From assembly GCA_940337035.1 (NCBI GenBank), contig CALNHX010003607.1, positions 81,735-145,734 of the forward strand: 64,000 nucleotides of DNA, given 5' to 3'. Shown here piece by piece: positions 31,916 through 45,239 of this stretch. The position numbers were made by a program, and so were the translations under genes. Below the pieces are notes generated by a model. The model worked only from the letters and a program-made list of their open reading frames with translations, ran no database searches and had not been told where the DNA came from. The stretch comes from Agriotes lineatus. Lineage: Eukaryota; Arthropoda; Insecta; Coleoptera; Elateridae. Within the stretch, counting starts at the first letter, position 1. Each line of letters begins with the position of its first letter.

Positions 31916-34900
31916 CACATAAATATATCACAAATATTGCAATATAAAGTACAGGAAGCTCTCCTGTATGGTAAACATTCTATTCTCAGCATTTCAAAAT
32001 ATATAAATAGTGAAAATTCATTATTTATTGAAAGGATATGGTAATTACATCATAGAGAATAAACGACCGACATGCAATACAAATAGCAGACCGTCAACTG
32101 AAATAATTCCTATTAATCCTAAAAATACAATCGCTAGTTGCACGCGCAGCATGATACTATCTAGACTCAATTAAGAGGTATTGCAACTATCACAGCGATG
32201 CGAGAGGCAATACCTTTAATCAATGGTTGCTTGAGAGAATAAAACAAATAGATTGACTGCGAATTCTGTTATTGGCATGCTTGCAGTTACATTTAATGTA
32301 ACCTCTAATTATGTTAGTTGGGTGTCAAAACCGTTGCAGGTTTAGATAGAATCAGGATTTGGTCGTAGTTGCGTAGAAACGTGGAGGATGTAGGATTAAG
32401 TTTCTGAAGCTCATTACAGCACCTTTAGCAGCTCATTCTGCTCCACGCAATCCGCATTTCCAGTGGTGTAATCTTTTTAGATTGGAATCTGTTGTAAATT
32501 TCGTTCAGCTAAAGAGCCTTTTGGCATTCCATCGACTGGGCTTTGTCAAGTGTCTTGTTACTTTTAACGTGGCGTTTATACGGCATTGTAATTGCACCAT
32601 TGCCTTAATTATTGGTCATGCTTTTCAACCCGCTTTTTAGAAAAAATTGCTCGATATTTTGTGTGACAAATTTCTTCTGTGCGTACCTACATGATTAGTA
32701 CAAGTGCATTTTAGAAATGTATAGGATTTCCTTGGTAGCCTTCTATAAAATTAATCTACATAACTACTATGAAAATGTGGTTCCAAATACATGTAAATGC
32801 TTTCAACGTTATCATTACAAAGTATACCGGGGTGCTATTATGATTCAAAGCAGTAACGCATATTAATGCAACAAATCTTAAAAACTGAGCTAAGCAAACA
32901 TTCTCAATATTTGTTTTGTATCATTAGAGAAGTCTTTTATGTATAATAATTGTAATTAGATAGTTTTACGTAATCAAAAGTAGAAGCTAAATTATACATT
33001 TAATTTAATTCGATTTAATTCACTAAAATAAAATTAGTTTTTTCGATGTACATTAATAGATCCTAATAATTATATTTAGTAACTTGTATGAAAGTGAAGC
33101 GGAAGCAATTGTTAGTTAAAATTCACGCAAATCTAAGAACGAACAAAGTTAGGCTGCAGAGAGTCAGATTGCTTTGAAGTGGAAGATAGAGTATGTGCGC
33201 TTTTGTAGTAGGCACAAATGCAGAATGGTCGCCTATAACTTTCAATGTGCTTCAATTAAGTGTGAGCGTTCTACATTTTCCTGTGGAACTCTTAGAACTA
33301 ACAAGTATCGCCATAGTGGCAGGTTATCTTTATGTAGAGTTTCGAAATCCTTTCTACATAATTGTTTGCCGGCCAATAAATTCAGTCATCCGACAAAGAA
33401 TGGGCTACGCCAACCAGTGCTGCAATAGCAAAGGCATCGCCGACAATACAATTCCAGATTATTACACAACTGGAATTCAACGTTTATAAATTAAGGCGGA
33501 CGACTTAGGCAATATTATATTATTCCAGAACAGCAATCGGACTAGGTCCTGAGTGATTAAACGATTACAGCACTGGTGTAATACCTTCTGTTATTATATG
33601 CGCTTGTCAAACAAAACTGTGTAATATACTATCGACATAAATGCGTAGTAGAAACAGCTGTCTGCGTGTAGTTTAATTATTGTTAGTATAAAAGCGTAGC
33701 AGAAGCAGATGATTGTTTCGCTGTTTAGTATTTAATTTTCCTACTACGATGGTGTTTCTGCATAGATAGCACTAACAGATCAAGTGCACTACGGAAATAA
33801 GTCATGCTAGAAAACAATTGTTTCGGGTTTTTTAGTTTGCCAGTTCAAATTTAGTTTTTGTAATTGTAACAATTAGGATACAAGTTAATTTTGAAATAAA
33901 TGTTGTCCAGCAAAAATGAATTTAACAAGAGAAGAATTTATAGCCATGATTTATTACGACTTGAAGAGTTCCCTATCTCCGAAAGAAGGCTATACAGAGG
34001 ACTGTTTATAACTAATTTAATGAATTTAAATTTGAACGGGTTTCATTCAAAGATGATTTTCCTGAAGGAAGACCAATTTCAGCATTCTTGGCCTATTAAT
34101 TAGGGAATTCTGTTCCACGCCATATCGCCGAATCGAAAGCTGACTGACCTATTTTGCACGTGCCCAAAATCACATTGGGCCGCAAGTGTGGAGCTCCTTA
34201 CCGGCTGCTTGAATTTAATCATGGAAGCATCCAGGGCATGATCTTGACCCTAGCTATTCGCACTGAGCACACCTGTCAACTGCGGTCCGCTTCAACACTA
34301 GATATGTGAATTTCATAGCACACAGAAAGGGGCCCGATGAGGAACACACATACAGGTAAAATTTTTCCTTTATATAACATTTACTGGCAACCAGTGATTG
34401 AATTTTGTGAGCTTCACTTATGTATTTGGTGTTTGGGATTGCGACGTGAGCTCGGGATATACAGCTCGTCCCGCGAACTTTGTACCCGAAGGCATCAAAC
34501 GTTTTCTCCCCATCCACGCAGCAGAAACCACATGCCATATTGCCTTTTAAGTGTTTTATTTTAATGTGTGCGATAAATAAAGTAGCTGTACTGTAAATTT
34601 TGTAAGTCTTAAGTTTATGCATTTTATGAGGTGCCTCCTAACTTTCCGGCCTACATTTACCTGCGAATAATCATCTGTATTTTGTACCAGATACTCTTGA
34701 ATTTGTGATTAATTATACTATGATACCAGCTTTGTGGTTTTTGTTTTGATTACAACTACGTGCGCATGATTTGAGCTTTTATTTAAGGAAATTATATGCA
34801 ACTTGGGTTTACGAATTCTCAGTTGAAAGCCTGGATACACTTGTTATTAATTGGTAAAGATTTGTTGGCGCTCTTTTGGCTCTAATCACTGGTGAGTCCT

Positions 34901-35219
34901 TAAAGAGCTGCACGGCGTCTGCCTGACTAACCGGCTGGCAACTGTATCTAAGTAGTTATAAAGTTTGTTTTGTTTTGAGAGAATTCGCCGACGTATCATT
35001 TTGCTAACAAAATCAGCAACATTTCTGTAGCCCTAAGAATTTTGAAAATCGCACAGAAATAAACGAGGAGGTTAGATAACCACACACAGACCAACTTAAT
35101 TCACATTATACTAATAATGAAAGATAACTGGAGATTCAAGACAATTCTCAGCTAAATAACTTAAGTGTAATTAGAATAAAATTTGAAGGTAGCAATTTTT
35201 TAGTCAAATTGTGGAGTAG
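31916..35219. other. Unassigned AT-rich sequence
   Basis: I see no gene or repeat that I can name. Open frames at 33193-33489 and 34254-34622 (minus) have no recognisable domain, biased composition and no supporting context. They are not called. Confidence 0.4.
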
Positions 35220-35520
35220 TAAAACTATACCAATCTCTAACGTTTTGAGGACAATTAGAAATTCAAAATGGCTGCTCGGTGCCATATTGATTTTTTTGAG
35301 AGGAAGGCGATCGTTTGGTACCTTATTTGAAAGGTGTTTTTCGGTACACTACATACTTATAATTTCAGGAAATGTTGTTAATTCTAAACAAAATTGCACT
35401 TCTTTCAGTATTCGTGTCCTTCAATACTAAAGCTGGCGCCAGTTTTTTAAGGATTATCGGTATTTTCCGAAATTATAAATACGTATTCTACGCATTATCC
35501 TATCTTGTAGTTAAAATAAC
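35220..35520. repeat. Dispersed repeat, copy 1
   Basis: The segment 35427-35500 (ctaaagctggcgccag... aaattataaatacgtatt) resembles 37622-37695. The segment near 35265-35295 (caaaatggctgctcggtgcc) matches 37755-37790 in inverse orientation. The pair suggests a repeat family with inverted ends, here incomplete. Confidence 0.5.
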
Positions 35521-37600
35521 TATACAAAAATGTTGAAGATGGGAGTCGTGTCACACCTGCTTTAAAAGTTATCTGTCACCCCCACCTTAATTCAATACAA
35601 CAAAAACTATCCAATGACACTATGTCCCCCTGCACTAATATCAAAAAGGGGTGGCTTGGGAGTATACGCTCGCGACCGCTCAGCCGCAGATGGAAGTGGG
35701 TTCCAAAGAACAAATTACCTGATATTGCAGGTTCCAGAAGGGCGCCACGCAGTTGTCTAGCTTCAGTTTTATTACTCCCAGATGAAACTTGTAACGGCGA
35801 ACCTAAATAGCTCAATAAAGAAGAACAGAGACTCGATGCAGCAGTAAATAGAAGCCAGAGAACATTACTACACATATAATAACCACAGTGGTTCCATAAT
35901 ATTTGAAGCAGCCTGTACAAATGGGTTGAGGACAAATATGCAATGCAGTTAAATAAAGTATACAGCCCGATTTAATATAAATACATGATAAAATATAAAT
36001 ATGATTTTGGTTTTAATTAGGACCCCAATTTTTAATTAAATAGTTAAATAAAGAAACATAAGTGAATATGTAAATACAGGACATGTAAATAAGTTTCCAA
36101 ACGTTGCGGTCTGGCACACTTCAAGTGAACGAGCACCTTGCATTTGCTGCTCTAATGTTAAGCGCATTCTACACCTGGTAGACGTAACCTTTAGACAAAT
36201 CTGTGTAAATGTGGCGCTTCCAGAAGCCAAATAGGCCTGTAAATGGGCCGAACGTGTGACAGTATTAACTACGTTCAAGTCACAGTAGTACCATAAAGAA
36301 ATATTTAAATGTTAAAACACAATTGACAGTATCAAAATAAGCAAGAATGTATCCGTCCATAAAGTCAAATTACAGTTTACTCTACAACCTATAAAATTTA
36401 AATGATTAAACACTGTGGAACGTATCAGCTCAAGCAAAATCTAATTTAGTATAAAATCCCTAGAATTGAATAATTAAAGCTTAATGAGCTTCGCCGCTTC
36501 TCTAGGATACTTGTTAACAACATCGATTATATTATACCACTACATAGGTTAAATGAAATTTACCTGCAACGAGTTGCAGTCGAATGCGCTTGAAGCTACA
36601 ATTAAATGAATGACGGGACATTACACTCGAAGGCAAATTTCCCAAATAAAGTCCTTGAACAATGCAGCTCCTAAACGAGGTGTACGATGCCAAAACAAAT
36701 CAGCTGCACTCAGGAACTCGACGGCAAAAGGGCAGCACAAGACAAGTACATAACAACAATTTTTACAGCACCTTCGTTTGACGGTACCATCATGCGGTAA
36801 CAAATCTTCGAAAGCAGCAGAAAGCCTTTTCAACGACAGCCACCTGGCAGGTGAATTTCCATCATACACCCAAACTTCGGCATGGTGAGAACCAGGTCGT
36901 GGCCTAATTTAACACCTCCAAGCAGAGCCAACAATCCATCGACAAGTTGCACGTGCAATTTGGAACATAGAAAATTGACACGCAGTCACCGCTAAACATG
37001 AATTTGGTGCACCGAGAGCCGAGAGACCGAGACTCCGAAGGTCGCACTTAAATCGTGAACTTGAGCATTCCACTTGAAAAATCGAACCTGAAAAAAAAAT
37101 CTCCTGTGAAGAAGTTCACATATTAGAGTCACAATTAAGGAAACAAAGGCTACCTACCAGACATTAAAGGGAATTCAATTGAATTAGCAATCACTAGCAA
37201 ATCTGCATTTAAGTCTGGAGGTTTTGCACAAAACGAAGTAATTTTTACGAAGCCATCAAAAATGGACGCCAACGGGCCCAGGAAGCGAATTCACTTCTTC
37301 CCAAAAATCGATAAACGTGTGTCGATTTACGACATAATCCAATAGCGATCACCGACAAATAAATGACATAAAAATCGCCCGATAACGTTCGATATCGACA
37401 TATTACAATGCACGCCAGGTACGCCACCTAAAGGTCAAGATGTCAAAGCTTAAGGAATTGTGAACTACCGACGCTAATTAAGAACTAGGCTAAATATGCA
37501 CTTTGTAGTGCCTAACATCAAGGCGCTAAGAGATGCTAAAATTAAAATGTAACATATCATTGAATAGAATTTTGGTATTCCTTGAGAAAATGATGCCGGT
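35521..37600. other. Unassigned sequence
   Basis: No recognisable gene. Slightly GC-richer patches at 35640-35800 and 36100-36280 contain short open frames without known motifs. Confidence 0.4.
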
Positions 37601-37800
37601 TTCACTATTTTGGTCTTCAGTGTTAAAGCTGGTGCCGGCGCCGGTTTGTTAAGAATCATCAAGATTTTCTGAAATTGTAGATACGTATTTTACTAAATAA
37701 GACCTTTTAAATGGAGTGCCACATGACACATTTTTTAATTAAAAAAGCATTGGATATGGTGCCGAGCTGCCACCTTGAATATCTGCTAGACCTTAAACGG
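37601..37800. repeat. Dispersed repeat, copy 2
   Basis: This shares the 'ttaaagctggtgccgg...gaaattgtagatacgtatt' block with 35427-35500. At 37755-37790 it has 'gatatggtgccgagctgccacc', the inverse of the block at 35265. Diverged, so old. Confidence 0.5.
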
Positions 37801-40279
37801 CCTGAAAATACATATAATTGCTGTAGTTCATTATTCTGACATTTGAATAAAATATTTTGACGCATTCTTAAGTTAGAAGAACTGCGAAGGGGGGGGGGGG
37901 AGGTGCTGACTTTTGTTGCTCATTGTATGTACGGATATATACTACGTTACTCAGTTTCTTCTTTCTCTTTACAGTCGTATGATTTTTGGTATAAAATTAC
38001 CATAAATAGTCATAATAATCCATCCCCTCCCTTCTATCCAATTTGAAACTATAATGTATGAAAACGTCAAACTGAACTGTACGCTTCAAGCAGGAAAATT
38101 TATAATCGAAAAGTATCTCATAAATCACACGATAAAACCATATTGAGTGAGCTACGAAGCTTACATGTAAATTATCGACTGACAAGGCACACAGAATGTG
38201 TGAAGTCAGTGAGTGATTAATGTAATTATTAATTAATTAAATGTAACTACTTGTTTAGAAACGAACATAAAAGACAAATTATGCAAAATTACGTAGAAAA
38301 CCTTTTTGTACCTACACATCTGCTACAACTTGCGATGTACATGCTACAATAACTAATGTTAAATTAGGCCTTTCACAAATTAAATAAAACTTGATTTTAG
38401 TTAGCTGGTTGGAATTGTTGGCGTCTATAGTCACATTTAGTGATGTAGAACATGAACATTTCGAGGAAGCCAACATATTAGTCGTCAGTTAAACACCCAT
38501 TACCTGCTACACTCACGGGTACAAATTCCTGCATTAATTTCCTTATTAATTTTAGAAACTAGCGTAAATACGAGTTAACTGTTTATAGTGCGTCCGATAG
38601 TGGAATTTACTCGTTTTATTAGGAGCTCTTAGATATTTTGCCCACAGCAAACCTAATTCACGAAGATTTTCAGTTGCGTTATTCAGATCGCATATAATTA
38701 TATCTACCAGCAAAAACAAAGTGTGTATTTTTAAGCAAATTATGACGGAAAGCAATTTCAATATTAATAATGTGGGAGCAATTCGAAAACAAGAAGTAGT
38801 AGAAAATGCAATCGACCTTTATTTATATTAGTTAGCATGTTTACAAACGTATGGGCAGTCAAAAGGCTTTCAATATCTTTCGGTTTTTATATTATCATCT
38901 AAATTATTGTCAGTTTCGCGTCATAACAAAATATATGAAAGTATGCCATGAACCGACATGTCTAAAGGTGATTGTGAATTTAAATAATTGGGTAATAATT
39001 TATCAGAAAGGCTCAGAATAATCCGATTAATAAAATTGCTGGTCGTGATAAAATTACAAATTGTGGATTACTTGATGCCCGTCAATATCTATCAGCTACT
39101 TCGTGCTCACAAATTGTTATAAAAAATGCCATCCATGTAAAACCGCTATTAAGCATTGTACAGTCGCGGAAACATAAACCGGGACATGTCATGTAAGACC
39201 ATTTTTCACAATTTGATTATTGCAATTTTGCCTTCCTAATTGTTCATGAAATCCTATCTACCACATACCAATGAACCAAAAAGAACTTGTTGATGCAATA
39301 TGAGCAACTTGGGATAGCACCAACAATGAATTTATTCAGACAATTTAACTTAGGCAAATTTTAGTGTCCCGCTTTATATTTCCGCAGCTGTACATTATAT
39401 TAGATTCTACAAATTCATATCATAATTATCTAAAAACTAGAACTTTGGAATCGACAAAAAATACGTTCTAATAGAAGAAACTGTGTAGTGTACCCTGCTG
39501 GTTTACATTCTGCATCTTATCATATTTTTTATATTCAATGAAAGCGGGTTTAGATTTATTTGGAGCTACTGAAGGTTTACTCTCAATGTAAAAGTTCCGT
39601 TAAGGTAAAGTTTCTTTACTGCAATCTACCGTCATAAGTTAAAGGAGTTGTTCATTTTAGCTGCAATAAACTCCAATCTGTCTTGTTTGAGTTATGTCAT
39701 AAATATGCTGCTTCCATAAATCTGTACTTGCTGCTTCTTTTAATGCACAATATGTGATGACACCATTCTGTAATATTTCTTGGGCATTTTGGGATTGTCA
39801 AATGTTATCGACGTTGGCTACGAGCAACGACAATATACATGATACGCACTGAAGTTAGAAAAAGCTGCTTTATAGATTGTTGGTTAGTTGAAATTAACTT
39901 TCTACGCAATATTTCCCACTGAACTGAAATTCTACAAAGATCTAGTTGTAATAAGCTAGGGATATTATAAATAGTTACTGTAATTATTTTGTAATTGAAA
40001 AATCGCTGAGAAGAATCAATTACTGGAAACCGCAGATGTCTGTCAAATCTGCTAACAATCAGTGGTTTTACTTTATACCTAAGAAAATACAGTGCATATA
40101 GTAGGAAAAAACGAGCTCATTGTCAACAAGAAGGATCGAAATGAATTCTAAACAAAACCGAGGTAAATGTATTTACCATTCACGAGTTATATAAGTGTGT
40201 CAACTTTAGATAACATAGTACATTGGCTAAATATTAAAATAAACTGTCAGCCAACAGAACGGTTGCACGGAAAGAGTAA
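37801..40279. other. Unassigned AT-rich sequence
   Basis: No gene, tRNA or named repeat is visible. A G10 run occurs at about 37889-37900. Confidence 0.4.
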
Positions 40280-40907
40280 AACTTATTAAAAGGTTACTGA
40301 GGGGTTCGCACTTTTGAGCCCGAGAGCGGATAGCTCCCGAGCTCTCTAGTCAGACCTGCACCTTTCTTCTGCTGGTCTTGCTTTAGATCTCTTCTTCTTA
40401 ATTTTTCCTATCGGCCTCCTTTGACCATCTTTTGTTACTTCAGATTCCGACGCTGTTAGAGTGCTCGAGGGCTAGGGACTTATTTTTATCTTTTTTATAT
40501 ATATCCAACGATACCCAAGCCACCAAGGCATTCGGCAAAAAACGATGCGTAAAGACGGATCATATGCTGCCGGGAACTGCATCTTCTGAAAAGCGGAGCA
40601 GCTCCCTCCCTGGTATGTCATCTGCAGGGCAGTAAACTACTTGCGAATCAAGGGTAGGATAGACTGTTACTCCCATATCGGCGCTGTCCCCGCTGTGGGG
40701 TTGTTCATAGGCCGTTCTCTTTACGAGCGACGATAGAGATTCCTAAAGATAAAACGTTTACGGGGCAAGGGCTCCGATCCCCAGTACCTGTCGAACCTAG
40801 TACTGAGAAAGCGGTCCACTGCAATATAACACTAGTATCTCTGGTGAGAGAACAAGCCGGAATAATGGTAACCACGACTGGTAATGTCAGAGGTGGTCAC
40901 AAATATA
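40280..40907 (+). other. Possible 5' region of the R1-like LINE
   Basis: This GC-richer segment directly precedes the hAT insertion and continues in similar composition after it (42432 onward), leading into R1-like ORF1. I infer it is the LINE's 5' UTR/ORF1 start, but no conserved motif proves this. A 67-codon open frame at 40432-40635 is not diagnostic. Confidence 0.3.
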
Positions 40908-40915
40908 TCGATTCT
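40908..40915. repeat. 8-bp target duplication (tcgattct) of a hAT element
   Basis: The identical octamer recurs at 42424-42431 immediately after the right inverted repeat. Confidence 0.9.
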
Positions 40916-42423
40916 AAGTGTTGGGTAAGTTACTCTAAAAAAGTAACTAAGTAAGTTAATCAGTTACTCGGTAAAAAAGTAACTGAGTAAGTTACTAAGT
41001 TACAGAATTATAAAAAGTAACTTGAATAAGTTACCATAAAGTAACTCGTTATTTTTTAAGTTACTTTTTTATGAGAGTTTACTAATCTACATGCAATTAC
41101 TATCAACTTAATATCAACAGAAACACATATTTATAAACAATTGTTTATTAGCAAATATTCTATAGGGTATAATTTTTGTTAGAAGTAAATTAGATTCCTA
41201 GTTCTACATTTCTGTCTGATGGCTTATGTATAAAATTTATTGGTTTTTAATAATAACTGCATTTCAAAATTTTTATCAGTTAATTTTGTACGTTTGAAGT
41301 GGAGAACGTCTTTTGCAGTGCTGAACAATTGTTCTACTGGATCACTGGAAGGGAGGGCAGTATTATATTTAATAAATATTTCTCTAATTGTTGGAAATTT
41401 ATCTGTTTATAAAGTTGTTAAATTAGATGGATCGCAATTCATATATGTTTCAGTTTCATCCATATTTTTGGACATTTTGGTCAAAGTATGGAAGTGTAAT
41501 GTCTACTGTACTGTAAAATATAAATAACCATTATACATTATAGACCTAACTTGAAAATGAATTAATCTGTTATTAATTCATGTAGTTTAAATTTAAACTG
41601 AAGTATCCTATAGCAGCTACATCGTGTATACGGTTACTTATTTCAATTTTTTGTTAAAATGTTGTTTCGTTATTATTGAAATATAGAGACGGTGAATGTA
41701 TTTTCCTCTGAATTATACACCCCCAACCACGCACAGGCAGGCGTTAGGAATGTACTTCCCAGTAATCCACATACCTGATCAGAGAGCTTCTAATTGTTAA
41801 AAGATTAAAGATTACTGGAAAAAGCTGTTACCACCCAAATAGGATCCGTCAAATATTATTTACTAGCGTTCTGCACCCAAATTGGGCGCGAAATAATTCA
41901 TTTAATGCAATTTGTACAAGAATGGTCCATATTGTGTGTCGAGTTAATTTTGAGGTTAGAAAATCCACATTAAAAAAAATTTAAAACCCTACTACTTACT
42001 TGCGTCGCCCTGAGTCGATTGACACCAAAAAACAGCCAATTCGGCCCACGGGTTCGCTGTCAAAGTGGCGTCAAGCAAGCAATAAAAATTATTATGTCGG
42101 ATTATCGACTAATTACAAGAAGGTATTTCTGTGGTCGGTATTAGCATTTGCATACTAAAGCATTCGAAATTTCCACAAATTCTTCAGCTTCAGGTATAAT
42201 TTCTTAAATACTATGCATTAAAAACCGAACATTTTCAAATATTTTACATTTGTAACATGAAAATGTAACTTGTCATATTCAGTTACTTAAGTTACTAAAT
42301 AATTGTAACGTGTTATAGTTACAATTACTGAAAACACAAAAGTAATTAAGTTACTATTAAGTTACTGAAAAGTAACTAGTTACCAGTAACGAGTTACTTT
42401 TACTTAGTTACTACCCAACACTG
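40916..42423. mobile_element. Non-autonomous hAT element with GTAACTT-rich ends
   Basis: The 1508-bp element starts aagtgttgggtaagttac and ends gttactacccaacactg, giving terminal inverted repeats of CAGTGTTGGGTA type, with a perfect 8-bp target duplication. Both subterminal regions (40925-41080 and 42255-42415) are packed with agtaact/agttact units in both orientations, likely transposase-binding sites. The interior contains only a remnant of the transposase C terminus on the minus strand. Confidence 0.9.
41224..41463 (-). pseudogene. hAT transposase C-terminal remnant, minus strand
   Basis: On the minus strand, 41420 to 41224 reads DKFPTIREIFIKYN, then TALPSSDPVEQLFSTAKD, VLHFKRTKLTDKNFEMQLL and a TAA stop at 41224-41226. 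This is the hAT dimerisation domain (compare PSSAPVERLFS). A stop precedes it near 41408, and upstream only MDETETYMNC-like sequence is readable. The BED finger and catalytic part are absent, so this element depends on another source of transposase. The fragment proves the orientation of the ancestral gene. Confidence 0.8.
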
Positions 42424-42431
42424 TCGATTCT

Positions 42432-44040
42432 TTAGTGGGCAACCGGGCTGGACCAGCACAAATAGCTACTGGAAGTCCGAACAGGGAGGCAAAATGGGTT
42501 TATGGCCATTTTGATAGAAGAAACATAGTCAAACAGACAACCATTAGACCAAGAGCATTATAGTTTCCTAGTAATGAAAAGGGAAAGATGGAAACCACCT
42601 AGACAATAAGAGGAAAACATGGGAGGAAAAGAAGGAGAGAAGAATCTCAACAAGTGGTCACAAACGAAAAGCATTGATAATGATCAACATGCTACTATAC
42701 AAGGTCATGAAAGAATTGGACAGCTAACAAGCTGATAGGACCAAATATAAATACTAAAAAGGAGGTTAAGGAGATGTGTGCTAGATAGAAATCGAGTTCA
42801 CAAGAACTTAAATCATTAAGAGGAAGACGAAGGAGATGAGAGATAAATTAAAACAACTATCACGGACAAGAGATAGATCTAACAAGGCAGGAGAAATTAT
42901 GAAAGTAGAACGAAGTACAGCAACGCAGAGTAAGCAAACGCTAGAAAAACAACAGTCTATTACTCCGTTTGAGAATGAGTTAGATCATCAGATGCTCGGG
43001 ACCCGGATGAATGTCTTAGGAAGTGTCAGATAATCAGTGAGAGAGGATCCCTTCATAGTCACGAAAAGATAGAAGGGCCAGCAAATTAACTCAGAGATCA
43101 TAAGAACCGTTGATAGGCATCCTTAGTTAGTAGAGGCCAGAAAGAAAATATTCTTGGAGCAGGAAAACCTGTTTTTAGTGTTCACTAGAGCAGACTCTTG
43201 ACGGAGGATAGACATTTAAATAACAGTACGGAAATATATGCATATGCAATGCTAACGAAGGACGGGAGTTGCTCGAATATTACGTCCATGCAAAAAAAAA
43301 TCGCAATCACTAACAAAAAAGAGTAATTGTAGGCATTGCTACCCCAAAGATCGACGAAGAGTTAGTCAAAAAAATCGCAGAATATGTATCACGCACGGGC
43401 AATATTAAAATGAATATTTATAGTAAATGGAAGAAAAGCAAAGGGCAAGGCGTTACTATGAGGGGAGACCGCAGGACAAAGAATACGGAGACTAAACCTG
43501 GGAGATCATATGCAGATATAATTAAAAGTATGAAAAGTAGGGGAACGCTAAGAAGGTTACCATAGACGTTATCAACAAGACGAAAGAAGGAAACGTCCAA
43601 ATTACGAAAAAAAATGCAGAAATTAAAACCGACAAAGGAATTTTAAAAACGCTGGTCTACAAAATGAAGAATGTAGCTCTGGTCGAGACAAAAATTATAG
43701 ATCAGACGGTGATGTTATTAGACATTGATGACACTATTGAAGAAGCAGCAGTGAGAGAGGTCTTAGAGGCGAAGATAAGAGACAAGCTAGGAAACAAAAG
43801 ATGCCATTAAAGGGGGGAAAATACGCATTTGTGGTTCTACACCATGATAGTCCAGGGAAGCTGATTTCAAAAAATAAGACACAGGGCTGGCACAGATGAA
43901 GAGTTAGGGAACTAAATATTCCACAAAGACCATATATGTGCCATAGAGTTGGACATACAGCGAAATCATGCAACGAGAAGGCTGAAGGAGAGAATGCAAG
44001 AACTGCCGAGAAACGGAACACAACGATTAAATTCCCGGTT
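42432..44040 (+). pseudogene. R1-like LINE ORF1 (gag-like), heavily decayed
   Basis: Readable pieces on the plus strand include RSYADIIKSMKSR (near 43505) and KTKEGNVQITKKNAEIKTD (near 43580). VALVETKIIDQTVMLLDIDD and TIEEAAVREVLEAKIRDK follow at 43675-43780, matching the layout of R1-type ORF1 before the zinc knuckles. Then come RVRELNIPQRPYMCHRVGHTAKSC (near 43905-43970) and, in another frame, NCRETEHND, remains of CCHC knuckles. Frames change often. The first half, 42432-43330, is only weakly interpretable. The clade is inferred from the order of motifs. Confidence 0.6.
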
Positions 44041-44086
44041 TGCCATAATTTTTTAAAAGTGCGAATTTGGCATCAGTATGAAAATA

Positions 44087-44278
44087 TTTTTTTTAGGATA
44101 CTGCATTGGTAACTAGCGTTTACATAGTTACAAACGAGTCCGGTAGATAAAATTTACCGGCCTAGACCAGTAGTAATAGAACTACTACTGGTCTAGGCCG
44201 GTAAATTTTATCTACCGGACTCGTTTGTAACTGTAACTGTGTAAATGCTAGTAGTTACCAATGCAGTATCCTAAAAAA
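44087..44278. repeat. Near-perfect 190-bp palindrome
   Basis: The left arm, 44087-44175, and the right arm, 44183-44278, are reverse complements apart from a few single or triple base indels around 44113-44130, with a 7-base loop. The arms begin ttttttaggatactgc. It could be a palindromic MITE or the product of a fold-back event. The transcript would form a very stable hairpin. Confidence 0.85.
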
Positions 44279-44293
44279 TCTTATACGATACAA

Positions 44294-44393
44294 GACCGGT
44301 AGCATTTTTATGGCCTTGCCAAACATACAGGTCTCGCCTTACGGGCTCGACCTGTAAAGTATTGGCGCGGCCATAAAAATGTTGCTACCTGTC
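44294..44393. repeat. Second, imperfect 100-bp palindrome
   Basis: The arm gaccggtagcatttttatgg pairs with ccataaaaatgttgctacct...gtc at the other side, and acaggtc pairs with gacctgt near the ~15-base loop. It lies 15 bp after the first palindrome, so the two may belong to one element. Confidence 0.7.
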
Positions 44394-44944
44394 TAATAAC
44401 GTAAATAGCTAAAGTAAACCTAAAAATCTGGTGTGATACACTCACACAACTTCCTTTTACAGTGATCTTATAATTAGTCAAAAATTTCATTTTTAATTTT
44501 TAACCATTTGTTAAAAATTTTCAAAAATTACAAATTCTACAAAAACGGTACAAAATCGAGTGTTAGCTGAAGAGACAAATTTTCTCTAGAATTTTAAGGT
44601 GAATTCAAAAATGTAATAATATACCGGGTGTTTTATTTAAAATAGGAGTTAATAAAAAAAATAGAAAAAAAACAAAAGAAACCCACTTTAGAAGTATTCA
44701 ATTGGAAAATCACCTATCTCACATCAATACACATTAAAAATGTAAGAAAAATGTAAAGTTTAAAAAAAATCGTTAGAGCCGTTTTTGAAAAAATCGAAAA
44801 AAACTGAAAAATCACAAGAGTAAACACCTACTTCCGGTTATGCGATTTTCTTCAAAAGTTTGCTGTCTCATCTACATAGTACACAAAACTTATATATGAA
44901 GTTTCAATGCCATACCTCTTTTCGTTTTTGAGATATTCTGTTCA

Positions 44945-44993
44945 CAGACAGACACACAGACAGACAGACAGACAGACACACAGACACACAGAC
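44945..44993. repeat. CAGA/CACA microsatellite
   Basis: About 49 bp of cagacaga and cacacaga tetranucleotides with few interruptions. Confidence 0.9.
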
Positions 44994-45086
44994 CAATGAA
45001 AAAAAATATGTTTTTTGGGATCAGGGGACTCTAAAACGTGAAGATCTGTTGAAAACTCAATTTCGAATTTTTGGGGTGAATCCAAT

Positions 45087-45113
45087 ACTTCCTTTATAGT
45101 AGTAAAAGGAAGT
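45087..45113. repeat. Small hairpin at the end of the inserted block
   Basis: acttcctttatagtagtaaaaggaagt folds on itself. The inverse acttccttttac also occurs at 44449-44460. The repeat block of 44087-45116 separates R1-like ORF1 from its endonuclease and probably represents one or more insertions. Confidence 0.5.
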
Positions 45114-45239
45114 AAAAAGGGTCAGAAGGATGATGGTGCTGCTCAGACAATACAGTGTAACGAAGATGTCGATGCCACTCTTATGTCTGAACTCAACCGT
45201 AATGTGGCAACAAGAGAGGGAAGATAAATAACGCGCAGA

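Noticed and set aside
34254..34622. 122-codon minus-strand frame
   Set aside because: No recognisable domain, no splice or promoter support and no homologous repeat copy in the window.
45087..45116. Helitron 3' end (hairpin near terminus)
   Set aside because: No CTRR terminus follows the hairpin and no TC start was found.
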